The notes beneath the pieces were generated by a model that saw only the letters and a program-made list of their open reading frames with translations, made no database searches and was not told the DNA's origin. The position numbers and the translations under genes were made by a program. Source: Nocardia camponoti (GTDB lineage Bacteria; Actinomycetota; Actinomycetes; Mycobacteriales; Mycobacteriaceae). From it: a DNA stretch of 64,000 bases. Below, piece after piece: positions 52,980 to 61,056 of this stretch (within the stretch, counting starts at the first letter, position 1; every line of letters begins with the position of its first letter). The stretch is taken from contig NZ_BMMW01000001.1 in the NCBI RefSeq assembly GCF_014646135.1, forward strand, positions 885,570-949,569, read 5' to 3'.

Positions 52980-53518
52980 CAGCGGCCACCGCCCACACCG
53001 CTGGATTCGCGCACGGTGACACCGTTGCGGAACCAGTCGGATTCGCGGATCGTCCGCATCGCGGCCTTGCGGTCCGACGGCTCAAGGCGGTTGATGAACA
53101 GGATGCCGTCGAGGTGGTCGCCCTCATGCTGCACACAGCGCGCGAGCAGCTCGGTGGCATCGAATTCGATAGGCGCACCGGTGATGTCGACACCCTTGAC
53201 CGTGATGTTGGCCGCGCGTTCCACATCGAATCGCACGCCCGGAATCGACAGGCAGCCTTCGGCACCGACCTGGGTTTCTTCGCCGTTGACCGTCCACTCC
53301 GGGTTCACGACGTGCCCGGCGTGGTCGCCGGTGTCGTAGACGAACACCCGCAGACCCACGCCGATCTGCGGGGCGGCCATGCCAACGCCGCCGTCGTCGT
53401 GCATCGTTTCGGTGAGGTCGGCGACCAGCTGCGCCAGCTCCGCACCGAACTCGGTGACCTCCTCCGCACGGGAACGCAGAATCGGATCGCCGAAAAGGCG
53501 AACGGGCTGAATGGTCAC
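52979..53518 (-). CDS. def: Peptide deformylase
   Basis: 179 residues. It removes the formyl group placed by Fmt. All three motifs are intact: [18 protein letters not shown] (metal Cys) and [10 protein letters not shown] (metal histidines and catalytic Glu). It is first of def-fmt-rsmB. Confidence 0.96.
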   Translation of the reverse strand: MTIQPVRLFGDPILRSRAEEVTEFGAELAQLVADLTETMHDDGGVGMAAPQIGVGLRVFVYDTGDHAGHVVNPEWTVNGEETQVGAEGCLSIPGVRFDVERAANITVKGVDITGAPIEFDATELLARCVQHEGDHLDGILFINRLEPSDRKAAMRTIRESDWFRNGVTVRESSGVGGGR

Positions 53519-53603
53519 GGCGGCTCCCAGCTGGACGAATTGCGGATCGTCCCATTCTAGGTTCCGCCGCGACCAGAGTTAACCGCCGCGTGTGGGCGCG
53601 GCG

Positions 53604-54635
53604 TTAGGAGTTGCCCGCGATGATCACTTCCGGGATGCCGGTGCCCAGGGCAACCGGGACGCAAACCGGTGCGGGCGCGTTGTCAGGATCGAGCGTCTTG
53701 CGTACCAATTGCGCGACGAACGGGTCGTAGACCATGTGAAAGTGCCCGGTCATGTCGACGGGGCACAGGTCTTGCAGCACGAGGTTGGTCGCGCCTGGCC
53801 CGCGCAGCGCGATGCTGTCGAACGGCTGGATCATCTCATCGACGCGGCTGCCGATGGTGGTGTAGCGCACGCCGGGGACGGTGTCGCCGCCCGCGTTGAG
53901 TTCGACCATGATCGGCTGACCTTGGCCCTGCTGCACGGCGGCGACCGAGGTGACCTTCTCGTAGACGGTCAGCAGTCCAGGAACCGCCTGTCCGAGCGGC
54001 ATCAGCCCGTACATCACGCCGCCATAGGTGGGCGACGCGACGCCGACCCACCGATCGACCTTGGCCGCTCCCCCGAGCTTGTTGACATAGAACCGGCTGA
54101 CGGTCGCGCCCTGGGAGAACCCAACAAGGTCGACTTTCGTCGCGCCGGTGCGCGCGAGCACGTCGTCGACGAACGCCGACAGCTGCGCGAAGCTGACGCG
54201 CATGTCCTCGGTGCCATAGGTGTCGGCGCCGGGCGCACCGCCGTAGTTGAGGGCGAAGACGCACATCCCCGCGTCAACGAGCTGCGGACCGATCGCCGCC
54301 CAATCGGAGTAGGCACTCGAATCGGTGCCATGCACGAGCACAACGGGGCGTGGATGCGCTGCCGTCGGCCGACAGTCAAAGTTATTGACCCCCAACGGAA
54401 CTGAATCGGGATGGGCATCGAGGTAGCGCGCTGCCGCGAGGTGGTCGGTTTGGCGCGGCCCCTGAGCGAGCGGCACGACCGCGGGCGGAACACCATCGGG
54501 GGCCGCGGCGACATTAGGCGCGAAGGCGACGGCCATCGCCATCGTCAGCGCCGCGAGCGTAGGAATCGATTCCCTACGCCCGCCGCGCCGAAACTGTGTC
54601 TTTCCCCGAACCCACAAGCGAGAACGCTGTTCCAT
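53604..54635 (-). CDS. Secreted lipase/esterase (alpha/beta hydrolase)
   Basis: 343 residues. The N-terminal signal peptide is unusually basic (RRGGRRES before the hydrophobic core), ending near PNVAAA. The mature alpha/beta-hydrolase has the oxyanion loop VVLVHGTDSSAYSDW and nucleophile elbow GFSQGA, as in EstA/class 2 triacylglycerol lipases. The catalytic His is probably in MTGHFHMVYD. It may act on host or environmental lipids; the substrate is unknown. Single gene, on the same strand as def. Confidence 0.85.
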   Translation of the reverse strand: MEQRSRLWVRGKTQFRRGGRRESIPTLAALTMAMAVAFAPNVAAAPDGVPPAVVPLAQGPRQTDHLAAARYLDAHPDSVPLGVNNFDCRPTAAHPRPVVLVHGTDSSAYSDWAAIGPQLVDAGMCVFALNYGGAPGADTYGTEDMRVSFAQLSAFVDDVLARTGATKVDLVGFSQGATVSRFYVNKLGGAAKVDRWVGVASPTYGGVMYGLMPLGQAVPGLLTVYEKVTSVAAVQQGQGQPIMVELNAGGDTVPGVRYTTIGSRVDEMIQPFDSIALRGPGATNLVLQDLCPVDMTGHFHMVYDPFVAQLVRKTLDPDNAPAPVCVPVALGTGIPEVIIAGNS

Positions 54636-54731
54636 GTACCAAACAAGTACCGGACACAGTCGTCAAACGCACGTTGAGCGCACCCCTAAGTTTTCGGGGG
54701 ATTGGTCGGTTTACCGCCCCGTCGCCGGGGA

Positions 54732-55412
54732 TCACTTCTCGTCGTCAGCGTCGTCTTCCGGCGCGATGCCGTCTTCGGCGAGGATGCGGTACAACGCCTT
54801 TCGCGCTTCGGTGAGCACCTCGGCAGCCCGCGCCGCCTGTGCTGCCGTACCGACCTGGGCGACCTGGGCGGCAGCGCCAACCAGCGGACCGATGAGGCCA
54901 CGCAGGTCGAGGGCTTGCGCGCCAACGTCTTCGCGCACGTCAGCCCACGGGTCACCGAGTTCGGCGCGCTGCGCGTCGACGTAAGCGGTGCCTTCGGGCG
55001 TGAGCTGCGCGGTCTTGCGACCGGCGACCTTTTCGATGATGACCAGGCCCTCGTCCTCAAGCTGGGCGAGCGCGGGGTAGATCGAGCCGGGGCTCGGGCG
55101 CCACACGTCGTCGGAGCGCTCGCGGATCTGCTGAATCAGCTCGTACCCATGCATCGGGCGCTCGGCGAGCAGCAGCAGGACCGCCGCGCGCACGTCGCCA
55201 CGTCGACCACGGCCGCCGCGCCCACGTCCACGACCAAAACCGGGACCGAAGCCCGGACCAAAACCGGGGCCAAATCCAGGACCGAAGTCCGGGCCGTGCC
55301 CGTGTCGACCGCCGCGACGGAACTGCCGCCGGTCGTGCCCAAATTCCATTTCGTCGGGACCACAGCCGCGTCGGCCCGGGTGCCCAAACTCTCGTTCGTT
55401 TGCGTTTCGCAT
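54732..55412 (-). CDS. PadR-family regulator with Gly/Pro/Phe-repeat N-terminus
   Basis: 226 residues from ATG 55412, supported by GAGGAGG five bases upstream. Residues 1-72 are low-complexity: repeats GPGF four times, then an Arg/Gly stretch. The PadR winged HTH follows (LLLLAERPMHGYELIQQI, SPGSIYPALAQLEDEGLV), then a C-terminal dimerisation helix of the PadR-s1 type. It probably represses itself through the palindrome at 55454-55463. No efflux or phenolic-acid gene adjoins it. Confidence 0.85.
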   Translation of the reverse strand: MRNANEREFGHPGRRGCGPDEMEFGHDRRQFRRGGRHGHGPDFGPGFGPGFGPGFGPGFGRGRGRGGRGRRGDVRAAVLLLLAERPMHGYELIQQIRERSDDVWRPSPGSIYPALAQLEDEGLVIIEKVAGRKTAQLTPEGTAYVDAQRAELGDPWADVREDVGAQALDLRGLIGPLVGAAAQVAQVGTAAQAARAAEVLTEARKALYRILAEDGIAPEDDADDEK

Positions 55413-55445
55413 GACAGCCTCCTCAGGCTCTCGGATTATCTTTAC

Positions 55446-55466
55446 TGTATCGACGATATATCGACA
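55446..55466. promoter_or_regulatory. Candidate PadR operator/promoter
   Basis: An A+T-rich island in a G+C-rich region, containing the perfect palindrome CGATATATCG (55454-55463) with a second TATCGA on its left. It lies about 35-55 nt upstream of the PadR start, where a self-repressing PadR would bind. Confidence 0.5.
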
Positions 55467-55491
55467 ATCCATCGGGCGCAAGGAGGAGTTT

Positions 55492-56076
55492 TTAGGCTGC
55501 TAGCTCGTCGATCCACCGTTGCAGTCGCGCTCCTTCGGTCGTCATCAGCGCGGGGTTGCCGAAGGTGTTGGTCAGCACGGAGATGCCCTGATAGGCGGCG
55601 ATGAAGGCGATAGCGAGTTCGTCGGCATCATCGCGGTCCAGTGCTTCGAATTGCGTTCTCGCCCAGTCGATTAGGCGTTGCATCACGCGGGCAGGCTCGG
55701 CGGCGAAGGGTTCGTTGCGTTTGTTGAGTTCGGTGGCGAGGGTGCCGAAAGGGCAGCCGAAGTTGGCGGCCATGTCGCGTTGATCGACCCACCCCGCGAC
55801 CATGGCTTTCAGGCGTTGAGCGGGGGCGGGCAGTTGTTCTAGCGCGGTGATCGTCGCGTCGAGGATGGCCTCGTGTGCGGCGATGACCGTCTCGACGAAC
55901 TGATCTTTCGTCTTGAAGTAGTAGTAGACGTTGCCCACCGGGACGTCGGCCGCGCGGGCGATGTCGGCGATGGTCGTTTTCTCCACGCCCTGCTCGTAGA
56001 ACACGCGGATCGCGGCGTCGATGAGCCGCTCTCGCTTCTTTTTTGGGGCCGTGACCTGCGTCGATGAGTTAGTCAT
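55492..56076 (-). CDS. TetR-family regulator of the divergent NmrA-type gene
   Basis: 194 residues from ATG 56076; TATAGT lies seven bases upstream, so a leaderless start is likely. The TetR HTH is at residues about 12-55 (TTIADIARAADVPVGNVYYYF). The C-terminal part contains FGCPFGTLATEL as in LmrA/YxaF-like regulators. Two near-identical operator motifs at 56071-56086 and 56131-56146 flank the divergent promoter, so it likely controls itself and the neighbouring oxidoreductase gene, which is now broken. Confidence 0.85.
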   Translation of the reverse strand: MTNSSTQVTAPKKKRERLIDAAIRVFYEQGVEKTTIADIARAADVPVGNVYYYFKTKDQFVETVIAAHEAILDATITALEQLPAPAQRLKAMVAGWVDQRDMAANFGCPFGTLATELNKRNEPFAAEPARVMQRLIDWARTQFEALDRDDADELAIAFIAAYQGISVLTNTFGNPALMTTEGARLQRWIDELAA

Positions 56077-56146
56077 ACAACTAACTATAGACACCTGAGC
56101 CAAGCGGAGCTACGGTTGCTCCCGAAACTCAGTCAGTCAACTAACT
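56068..56146. promoter_or_regulatory. Paired TetR operators
   Basis: Site 1, AGTCATACAACTAACT (56071-56086), lies inside the palindrome GTTAGT-N6-ACTAAC (56068-56085) over the TetR start codon. Site 2, AGTCAGTCAACTAACT (56131-56146), matches it at 14 of 16 positions and ends 11 nt before the oxidoreductase ATG. Confidence 0.65.
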
Positions 56147-56157
56147 CGGGAGTTCAG

Positions 56158-56679
56158 ATGATCATCGTCACCGGCGCGACAGGCAACATCGGCAGCGCGC
56201 TCATCACTTCCCTCGCCGAATCGGGCGAGGACGTTCGGGCGGTTTCGCGCGGGGCTCGGCCAGTGGAATTGCCCGCGGGCGTTGACCATGCCGTGGCCGA
56301 TCTGGGCGACCTGACCAGCTTCGCTTCGGCGTTGACGGGCGGCGACGCGCTGTTCTTGCTCATCACCGGCGAGCAACTGATGACCGGACCTGATCCTGTC
56401 GACGTGGTGAAAGCGGCTGCGGCGGCAGGGATTTCGCGGGCGGTGTTCGTTTCTTCGCAAGGCGCGGTCACGCGACCTGGCGTGCCCGGCTACGCGCGGT
56501 CACTCGCTTTTGAACGCGCGTTCGGGCTTAAGCCTCCGTCGCGAGGCTCGGGCTTGGGCGGCCGACGTCGGCTCATCCTGTTAGGCGGCCTGACCCTCCG
56601 TAGCGAGACTCCTGACGAAGGCGACCGACAGCGGCTGGCCCAGTTCTGTGCGCCTCAAGCCTCTGTCGCGATGCTTTGA
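56158..56679 (+). pseudogene. Truncated NmrA/NAD(P)H-binding oxidoreductase gene
   Basis: The frame from ATG 56158 starts as a normal NmrA/azoreductase-like Rossmann protein (MIIVTGATGNIGSALI; RAVFVSSQGAVTRPGVPGYA). Family resemblance stops near residue 122 (base about 56523); members are about 280 residues. The remaining 51 codons run through degenerate repeat units and end at 56679. The loss point coincides with the left edge of the repeat array, so the 3' half was probably deleted or replaced there. A short Rossmann fragment may still be made. Confidence 0.8.
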
Positions 56680-56960
56680 CGACGTCGGCTCGCCAGTTCT
56701 GTGCGGCTCAAGACTCTGTCGCGATCGTTTGACGACGTCGGCTCGCCAGTTCTGTGCGGCTCAAGCCTCTGTCGCGATCGTTTGACGACGTCGGCTCGCC
56801 AGTTCTGCGCGGCTCAAGCCTCTGTCGCGATCGTTTGACGACGTCGGCTCGCCAGTTCTGCGCGGCTCACGCTTCCGTCGCGATGCTTTGACGACGTCGG
56901 CTTGCCCAGTTCGGTGCGGCTTTAAGCTTCCGTCGCGAGGCTCTGGCTCAGGCGGCCGAC
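56528..56960. repeat. 53-bp tandem repeat array derived from the thioesterase 3' end
   Basis: Five regular 53-bp units begin at 56654, 56707, 56760, 56813 and 56866. Degenerate units lie at 56528-56566, about 56590-56622 and at the thioesterase end (56922-56960). On the minus strand each regular unit reads ...RQ(S/T)IATEA-stop, like the thioesterase C-terminus LSQSLATEA-stop. The leftmost copy (56528-56566) matches the last 13 codons of the thioesterase at 35 of 39 bases. Each unit contains CGACGTCG. There are no unique spacers. Confidence 0.85.
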
Positions 56961-57737
56961 GTGGACTTGCCTGCGGGCGTTGGCTACTGAGCTGATGACG
57001 CAGGTGCCGAGTCGGCCTGCGCGGTCGAAGAGGGTCGCGGTGCTGACCGCGACCCCTTCGGCGCTCACTTGGTCGAGGGCCATGAGGCCGAGCTCCGGGC
57101 CGATGGGGAGGCGAGCGAGGGTGAGCGTCATGTCGGCATTGATGTAGCCGACGCCCGCCGAACCCCAGTTGGTGACGAGGTTGGTGATGTCGCCGGTTGC
57201 CGCCGCCCGTTGGAACGGAGTGAACGGGAGGCCCGCGACGAGCGGAGGCAGGTGATGCCAGCTCACCTTGCGTTCAGCGTTGCGCGCGGTGGCGTAATCC
57301 GAAAGCCATTCGCCATCACCACATTTCAGCAGGGGTGGGGCGGCTACCGCGTCGGCGAATTCTGGCCGTGGCGCGGGAATGGGGAGTTCCTCGGCTGGCC
57401 GCCACACTTCGCCCGGTGCATCTTCGGTGGTTGCGAGGAAGGTGACGGTGGCTCGCGCCCGCATCTCCCCTTCTTGCACGAGCCAGGAATCGGCGACTTT
57501 GATGCGGTTGCCCGCGCGAATCACACCGCTATGCACCGAGATGGGGGCATTGATGACGGGCCGGAACAGGTCGACAGTGAAGCGCGCGGGAACGAATCCC
57601 TGTGCGGGACAGTGCTTTTCGGCTTCCATCGCGAGGAGCCCGCACACCGCGACCCCGTTGAGCTGATTGTCCGACCAGCGACTAATCGACAGCGCACTCG
57701 GCAGGAAGCGGCCACCTTCGGTCGTAAAAAATTCCAC
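56922..57737 (-). CDS. Acyl-CoA thioesterase-like protein (double hotdog)
   Basis: 271 residues from GTG 57737, which has GAGAGGA upstream; an ATG at 57767 adds 10 residues but would abut the operator. N-terminal (GRFLPSALSISRWSDNQLNG ... MEAEKHC) and C-terminal (WGSAGVGYINADMTLTLARLP, LDQVSAEGVAVSTATLFDRAG) hotdog halves resemble TesB-like thioesterases. It probably hydrolyses an acyl-CoA. A KstR-type motif sits directly upstream. Its last codons form the end unit of the 53-bp array. Confidence 0.83.
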   Translation of the reverse strand: MEFFTTEGGRFLPSALSISRWSDNQLNGVAVCGLLAMEAEKHCPAQGFVPARFTVDLFRPVINAPISVHSGVIRAGNRIKVADSWLVQEGEMRARATVTFLATTEDAPGEVWRPAEELPIPAPRPEFADAVAAPPLLKCGDGEWLSDYATARNAERKVSWHHLPPLVAGLPFTPFQRAAATGDITNLVTNWGSAGVGYINADMTLTLARLPIGPELGLMALDQVSAEGVAVSTATLFDRAGRLGTCVISSVANARRQVHVGRLSQSLATEA

Positions 57738-57767
57738 CGCGTTCCTCTCGCCAACAGCAGCTTGCAT

Positions 57768-57781
57768 TAGAACACGTTTTA
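57768..57781. promoter_or_regulatory. KstR-type motif TNNAACNNGTTNNA
   Basis: TAGAACACGTTTTA fits the consensus TNNAACNNGTTNNA for KstR, the TetR-family repressor of sterol-degradation genes in Mycobacterium and Rhodococcus. It lies 31-44 nt upstream of the thioesterase GTG, a fitting operator position. Confidence 0.6.
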
Positions 57782-57860
57782 CCTACGTGGGGAATGGGTC
57801 AACGAACGCCACATTCGCTAGCGGATGACCCGCCGAGCCAGCCCGAAGCACTGATTCCGC

Positions 57861-57966
57861 GCGTGTCGAGTGGCATTTTCGTGCAGGTTCGAAGGGCAAC
57901 AGGCGAATTCGAGGCGTTTGCGCGCGAAAGTGCACGAAAATGCCAACGGCGACCGGCGCGACACGC
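57861..57966. repeat. Palindromic intergenic element, copy 1
   Basis: About 106 bp bounded by GCGTGTC / GACACGC, with inner perfect 15-bp arms TGGCATTTTCGTGCA (57871-57885) and TGCACGAAAATGCCA (57931-57945). A second copy lies 267 bp to the right. The 464-478 bp between the thioesterase and priA hold these two copies and no gene that I can support; the spacer 57967-58127 looks non-coding. Confidence 0.85.
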
Positions 57967-58127
57967 CCGAATAGTGCGAACGCCGTTGCCGCGCCCAGGC
58001 GGATGGGCAATGTGGATTCGCGGTGACGTGGAGGACGGGCTCGCGGCAACAGACTCGCTGGCGGCGTGCGCGCGGCCCCTGACACGAGGTCTACAGCCTG
58101 CTGCGCCGCCCGAACGCTGAGTTTCGC

Positions 58128-58232
58128 GCGTGTCGAGTGGCATTTTCGTGCAAGTTCGAAGGGCGACAGGCGGATTCGAGGGGCATGCGCGCGAACGTGC
58201 ACGAAAATGCCAAGCGGGCGCGCTGGACACGC
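58128..58232. repeat. Palindromic intergenic element, copy 2
   Basis: The same design as copy 1: outer GCGTGTC (58128-58134) / GACACGC (58226-58232) and the identical 15-bp inner arms at 58138-58152 and 58198-58212. The centre is about 85% alike. It ends 14 bp before the priA stop codon, where it could also act as a terminator for priA. Confidence 0.85.
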
Positions 58233-58245
58233 CCGGCGCGGGGGG

Positions 58246-61041
58246 TCACCCTATGTCGACCGGGTCGATTTGGACGCGCAGCGGGGCATCTGAGCGGTGC
58301 GTGCTGCGGACGGCCTGGGCTGCGGTCAGGGCCCGGGCTAACGCCGCGCCGTCAGACCGGGTCACGCGCAACAGCATTCGCTCAACTTCGGCGGGTTCTT
58401 CCGCGCTGGAAAACGGTTTGCGGGCCGTCGGCGGCAGCGGGACCGGGCCGAGGACCTCGACGCGGTCGGAAAGCTGCGCGGCGTCGAGCAATTCCGCGAT
58501 CGATGCCGTTGTTCCGTCAATCGCGGCCAATCGGACAGCGGGTGGAAAGCCCACGTCAGCGCGGGCGGCGAGTTCGGCGGCGGCGTGATTGACGGGGTCC
58601 CAGCGAACGAGGGCTTGCACCGTCGGCTGGTCGGGTTCGGCCATGACGATCACCTGGCCGCGCGGGCGGACCAGGGCGGCCGCGCCCATCCAGCGGCGGA
58701 GCGTGTCTTCGGCGGCGCGCAGGTCGGCGCGGCTGAGCAGCGCCCACCCGTCAAGCAACAGCGCCACGCCGTAGCCGCCGGGCACCGTCGGTTCCGCGCC
58801 GGGGGTCGCAACCACCACGCTCGCGCCGGGGTCGACCGTATCGAGCACTTCGCCCCCGCCGGACCCGCGAATGGGCACGCCGGGGAACGCGCGTCCGAGT
58901 TCTTCCGCAGTGCGCTGCGCACCAATCACAGTGGCGCGCAATGCTCTTCCGCCGCAAGCCGAACATCGGAACGCGGCGTCGGTGACGCCACACCAGCGAC
59001 AGTGCGGGCTCGCCGCCGTCCCGTCGGAGGTGTGCGGCAAGGCAAGGGGGCCGTTGCAGTGGCGACAGCGCGCGGGGGTTCGGCATTTCGCGCAGGCGAG
59101 CGCGGGGACGTAACCGCGGCGCGGGACCTGGACGAGTACCGGCGCGTTTTCCTTCAGCGCGGCCCGAGCGGCGGCGAACGCGACACCCGGGATGCGGATC
59201 GCTTTGGCGATGGGGTCGCGTTCGAGCGCGTAGTCGCTGTCACCGGGCGCGCTGATGCGTGGGGTGACCGAGCGGAGCAGTTGCCGGTCGGCGACAAGAT
59301 CGTGGGCCCACCCGGAGTCGACGACGGCCTGAATTTCGGCGGACCGCGCGAAACCGCCTGCAACGAAGGCCGCGCCCGTCTCGTGCGCGCGCAGCATCGC
59401 GACCTCACGCGCGTGCGGATAAGGCGCGCGCGGTTCGGCGTAGGTGTCGTCGCCGTCGTCCCAGATGGCGATGAGCCCCAGATCCTTGGCCGGCGCGAAA
59501 ACGGATGCGCGCGTGCCGACAACAATGCGCGCCTGCCCCCGCAACACCGCCAGCCAGCGACGGTACCGCGCGGCAGGACCAAGCCCGGCCGACAGCCCAA
59601 CTGCCGAATCCCCTACCAGGGCAACACATTCCGTGAGGAGCCGATCGAGGTCGCGTTGGTCGGGAACGAGCAGCACCGCACTGCGCCCAGCTTTGACGAC
59701 GGTCGCGGCCAACTCAGCGAGCCGAGCAGCCCAGTCCTCCCCTGGCAGCGCTTGCCACGCAGCCCGCGGGCCCCGCTTGTCCGCAAGCGCGGAAAGGAAG
59801 GCGTCGCCGTGCCGATAGCGCTGCCAGGCGGTGGTGTCGATGGGGTTATCCGCCGGTCGCGCGTCCTCCTCGCCCCGCCCTCCATGCGTGGCTGACTCGC
59901 TGGCGGCGGCGATCGATCCGCCTTGAACTACGGGATCGGACACTGATTGCCGTTGGGCGTCGCCGACTTCATCGCCCGGGTCACCCTGGCTAGACGGCAG
60001 ACCAACCGTCGCCCCGTCCGCTCCGGCGTTAACCACAGGTGCCGACGCCAACGATCGTGCGGCGGGCGACGGCAGGGGTGGGACACCTGGCGTCACGTGA
60101 CTTGAAGCAGGCCCAGCTATCGCATCATTGGCAACCGTCACAGGGTCGGTTAAATCCCGCGCGGTTTTGGGCGCGGCTGCCTGCTGGGCCTCATCAGAAA
60201 CTGTCTGATCTGCTTGCGGTGCACCATGTTCCGTGTGCAGCGATGTCCACGCCGTGTCCGACGAAACTGCCTGCGTCGCCGAGTCTGCTGGGGGCGTCGA
60301 ACTCGAAACCGTGCGATCGCCCTGCCGCGCAACTCGCTCCGCCTCCTGCGCCGCTGACGCTGATTCAGGCGGGAATGCCTGCATCGCCGAATATGCTGAG
60401 GGCGTCGGGTGCGCAGCGGCGTGACCTTCACGCTGCACGCCATGTTCCGCATTCAGCGTCGCACACACGTGGAGCGCCGAAGAGTCTTCCGAGCTAACCG
60501 GGCCGCCCAAGTCTCCTGTCGCAGCATCCGACATGTCTTGGACCACTGGGGTTCCCGCGTTCCTCGACGCAGTCCGAGTGGTAGTCGCTGCGGCGAGGGC
60601 AACGTCAGGCTCCAGCGAAACACCCTGCGGCGCGACGCTTTTCGCACTCTTCTTCGGGGCGGAGCCAAGTTCGGTTCGGGCGTGGCGGGGCGGGATCGCC
60701 AAACGTAAAACGTCGGCTCGGGTGCCCGCGTAGCGTGCCGCTACCGCGTTCACCAAACGCAGGATCTCCGGGGTCAACACCCGTTCCGGGGAAACTACGC
60801 GGTCCAGCGGGACCAGCTTGCCGGTGTGGTCGCTGTGCGGGAGCCGCTCCAGCAAATAGCCGTCCACCAGGCGACCAGCGAAACGGACGCGCACTCGCAC
60901 GCCCGGTTGGGCCTCGGCGTCCATCTCCGGCGGGACAAGATAGTCGAAGTCGCGGTCAAGGTGTGCGGGCGACAGCAGCGGGAGCACCCGAGCGATCGGG
61001 TGTCCCGCTGCTGTCGTAGGCGACGTTGCGTCGGCTGGCAC
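58246..61041 (-). CDS. priA: PriA-like replication restart protein lacking helicase motifs, with 275-residue insertion
   Basis: 931 residues. The N-terminal DNA-binding domain (ARVLPLLSPAHLDRDFDYLV) and the zinc-cysteine clusters (CAKCRTPARCRHC, CRWC, CSACGG) mark it as PriA. The Walker A region reads ALPGEDWAARLA and the DEAH position IWDDGDDTY, so ATPase motifs are lost, as I recall for actinobacterial PriA in general. Residues about 128-402 are an Ala/Ser/Thr/Pro-rich insertion absent from the roughly 655-residue mycobacterial protein. It probably acts as a non-helicase DNA-binding loader or is partly relic. It lies 15 nt after metK. Confidence 0.9.
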   Translation of the reverse strand: MPADATSPTTAAGHPIARVLPLLSPAHLDRDFDYLVPPEMDAEAQPGVRVRVRFAGRLVDGYLLERLPHSDHTGKLVPLDRVVSPERVLTPEILRLVNAVAARYAGTRADVLRLAIPPRHARTELGSAPKKSAKSVAPQGVSLEPDVALAAATTTRTASRNAGTPVVQDMSDAATGDLGGPVSSEDSSALHVCATLNAEHGVQREGHAAAHPTPSAYSAMQAFPPESASAAQEAERVARQGDRTVSSSTPPADSATQAVSSDTAWTSLHTEHGAPQADQTVSDEAQQAAAPKTARDLTDPVTVANDAIAGPASSHVTPGVPPLPSPAARSLASAPVVNAGADGATVGLPSSQGDPGDEVGDAQRQSVSDPVVQGGSIAAASESATHGGRGEEDARPADNPIDTTAWQRYRHGDAFLSALADKRGPRAAWQALPGEDWAARLAELAATVVKAGRSAVLLVPDQRDLDRLLTECVALVGDSAVGLSAGLGPAARYRRWLAVLRGQARIVVGTRASVFAPAKDLGLIAIWDDGDDTYAEPRAPYPHAREVAMLRAHETGAAFVAGGFARSAEIQAVVDSGWAHDLVADRQLLRSVTPRISAPGDSDYALERDPIAKAIRIPGVAFAAARAALKENAPVLVQVPRRGYVPALACAKCRTPARCRHCNGPLALPHTSDGTAASPHCRWCGVTDAAFRCSACGGRALRATVIGAQRTAEELGRAFPGVPIRGSGGGEVLDTVDPGASVVVATPGAEPTVPGGYGVALLLDGWALLSRADLRAAEDTLRRWMGAAALVRPRGQVIVMAEPDQPTVQALVRWDPVNHAAAELAARADVGFPPAVRLAAIDGTTASIAELLDAAQLSDRVEVLGPVPLPPTARKPFSSAEEPAEVERMLLRVTRSDGAALARALTAAQAVRSTHRSDAPLRVQIDPVDIG

Positions 61042-61056
61042 CGGTGCCGATGCGTC

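Noticed and set aside
56528..56960. CRISPR array
   Set aside because: The 53-bp repeats are contiguous with no unique spacers and no cas genes nearby.
57794..58230. Short ORFs on both strands between the thioesterase and priA
   Set aside because: They translate the palindromic repeat elements; the two copies give similar peptides only because the DNA is repeated.
60039..60497. Plus-strand ORF opposite the PriA insertion
   Set aside because: Low-complexity shadow of the Ala/Ser/Pro-rich insert; no start signal or known motifs.
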